64,000 bases of DNA from Amycolatopsis mongoliensis (GTDB lineage: Bacteria > Actinomycetota > Actinomycetes > Mycobacteriales > Pseudonocardiaceae), in assembly GCF_030285665.1 (NCBI RefSeq), contig NZ_CP127295.1, forward strand, positions 1,798,001 to 1,862,000, in the 5' to 3' direction. The notes under the pieces are model-generated. The model searched no databases. It was not told where the DNA came from and saw only the letters and a list, made by a program, of their open reading frames with translations. The position numbers were made by a program, and so were the translations under genes. Within the stretch, counting starts at the first letter, position 1; each line of letters begins with the position of its first letter. Below, piece after piece: positions 63,014 through 64,000 of the stretch.

Positions 63014-63924
63014 GAGCGCACCACCATTTCCCGTCCGCCGTCCGGACCCGAACCGTTCCGGCCGCCCTTCCCATTGTCGGACGGCAGGCCCGTGCCGGGT
63101 AATCCGGAATTGCCCTGACTGCCGGCGGCGTCATCCGCGCGGCGGGCCACATGGAACGAGAGTATCTGCAGCTCCACGGCCAAATCCACCTTGCGGACCT
63201 CGATGTGAGCAGGAACCTGCAGCACGACCGGGGCGAAGTTGAGGATGCACTGGACACCGCCCGCGACCAGGCGGTCACACACCGACTGCGCGGCGGTCGG
63301 CGGGGTGGCGATCACGCCGATGGAGATACCGCGCTCGGCGCAGACCCGCGGGATGTCGTCCATGTGCGACACCGGGAGGCCGCCGACCGGCACGCCGATC
63401 AGGTCCGCGTCCAGGTCGAACAGCGCTTCGACCGGGAAACCGCGCCCCGGGAAGCCGCCGTAGTTGGCCAGCGCGTGGCCGAGGTTGCCGATCCCGACCA
63501 CGGCCACCTTGTGCTGCCGGGTCAGGCCGAGGATGCGTTCGATCTGGCTGACCAGGACGCTGACTTCGTAGCCGACGCCGCGAGTGCCGTAGGAACCCAG
63601 GTACGAGAGGTCTTTGCGCAATTTCGCAGAATTGACCCCCGCCGCCTGGGAGAGTTCCTCACTCGAAACGGTCGTCGCGCCCTGCTCGGACATTCCGGAC
63701 AATACGCGGAGGTAGACGGCGAGGCGGGCGACCGCCGCTTCGGGAATCGACTTCGCCCGGACGGCCTCGGGGGCATCCCCGTTGCGGCCGGTGCCCTCGG
63801 CGGGTACGGCCGGGATTTCGGCGGTCGGCGCGTTGTCGGCGTCCGGGGTGGCCGGACGGCGGGGCCGTCGGGGCGGCCGGCCGGCGGAGTCCGCTCCGTC
63901 GCGCCTCCCCCGCTGTGTCACCAC
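63010..63924 (-). CDS. rex: Redox-sensing transcriptional repressor Rex
   Basis: A 304-residue DNA-binding NADH sensor. After a disordered N-terminal ~50 residues, a winged helix (about 56-112, with EAAVARLAVYLRVLSGMSEQG and SAKLRKDLSYLGSYGTRGVGYEV) leads to a Rossmann domain with VAVVGIGNLGHALANYGGF (GxGxxG at 144-149), VGGLPVSHMDDIPRV and IGVIATPPTAAQSVCDRLV. The C-terminal tail is Gly-rich. Rex dimers bind TTGTGAA-N4-TTCACAA when NADH/NAD+ is low. Two such sites lie upstream of nuoA in this window. Start GTG with AGGAG upstream. It heads the operon with hemA, hemC and hemD, as in Streptomyces. Confidence 0.95.
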   Translation of the reverse strand: MVTQRGRRDGADSAGRPPRRPRRPATPDADNAPTAEIPAVPAEGTGRNGDAPEAVRAKSIPEAAVARLAVYLRVLSGMSEQGATTVSSEELSQAAGVNSAKLRKDLSYLGSYGTRGVGYEVSVLVSQIERILGLTRQHKVAVVGIGNLGHALANYGGFPGRGFPVEALFDLDADLIGVPVGGLPVSHMDDIPRVCAERGISIGVIATPPTAAQSVCDRLVAGGVQCILNFAPVVLQVPAHIEVRKVDLAVELQILSFHVARRADDAAGSQGNSGLPGTGLPSDNGKGGRNGSGPDGGREMVVRS

Positions 63925-64000
63925 GCCGTCGTCTCCTGCTCGCTGTGCACCCGGCGGCCATCGCCACGGCCGAGCCGAACTGTGTCTTGACCCAGGGCGC

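Noticed and set aside
63925..64000. Rex operator in front of rex
   Set aside because: The 76 bp visible upstream of rex have no TTGTGAA-N4-TTCACAA match. The promoter may be beyond the window edge.

Overview
This window is high-GC actinobacterial chromosome, most likely from Amycolatopsis or a close relative in the Pseudonocardiaceae. Pointers are the strong G/C third-position bias, frequent GTG starts, four-base GTGA/ATGA gene overlaps, BldC, menaquinone (not ubiquinone) synthesis, type VII secretion accessory proteins (PPE, EspG, an EspI-like ATPase) and Rex linked to hem genes. I saw no rRNA, tRNA, CRISPR array, prophage or insertion sequence. The content is mostly core metabolism, with accessory material in the gaps.

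Layout. 1-3.6 kb: tail of a crotonase, then korAB (2-oxoacid:ferredoxin oxidoreductase). 3.6-7.6 kb: a VOC protein, a membrane protein with a C-terminal sunset-like domain, a polyprenyl diphosphate synthase, a DUF6204 protein and a secreted protein. 7.7-10.8 kb: a four-gene type VII secretion-associated cassette (helical protein, DUF3558 lipoprotein, PPE protein, EspG) without ESX core genes. 10.8-26.6 kb: a complete 14-gene nuoA-N operon on the minus strand. Two Rex-operator-like palindromes lie upstream of nuoA. 27-43 kb: menaquinone genes (menJ, menG, menD, menB, menE, menA), two GT4 glycosyltransferases, an inositol-phosphatase-like enzyme, a secreted M1 peptidase, a Cds1-like PLP enzyme and an Lrp regulator. 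43.4-45.4 kb: bldC, a small membrane protein and the EspI-like ATPase. 45.5-52.1 kb: cytochrome c maturation (ccsB, resB, ccdA, TlpA-like thioredoxin), a phosphoglycerate-mutase-like protein and hemL. 52.2-57.9 kb: tspO, a frameshifted DUF5666-like gene, a MacAB-like efflux operon and three small membrane proteins. 57.9-64 kb: hemB, then rex - 26-codon ORF - hemA - hemC - hemD (fusion).

How it works together. Most genes serve one respiratory chain: KorAB supplies low-potential electrons, complex I oxidises NADH, the men genes make the quinone, and the hem and ccs genes make haem and mature c-type cytochromes. Rex senses NADH/NAD+. The sequence suggests it controls nuo directly, and its own operon makes haem precursors. 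From memory, gene order from hemA to the polyprenyl synthase resembles Mycobacterium tuberculosis Rv0509-Rv0562, here with nuo and other genes inserted.

The noncoding gaps hold several repeated structures: two families of hairpin terminators with shared arms, a perfect 42-bp palindrome, a two-copy intergenic element carrying DnaA-box-like 9-mers, and a 5 x 19-bp tandem array. All functional calls are from reading the sequence; no database search was run.
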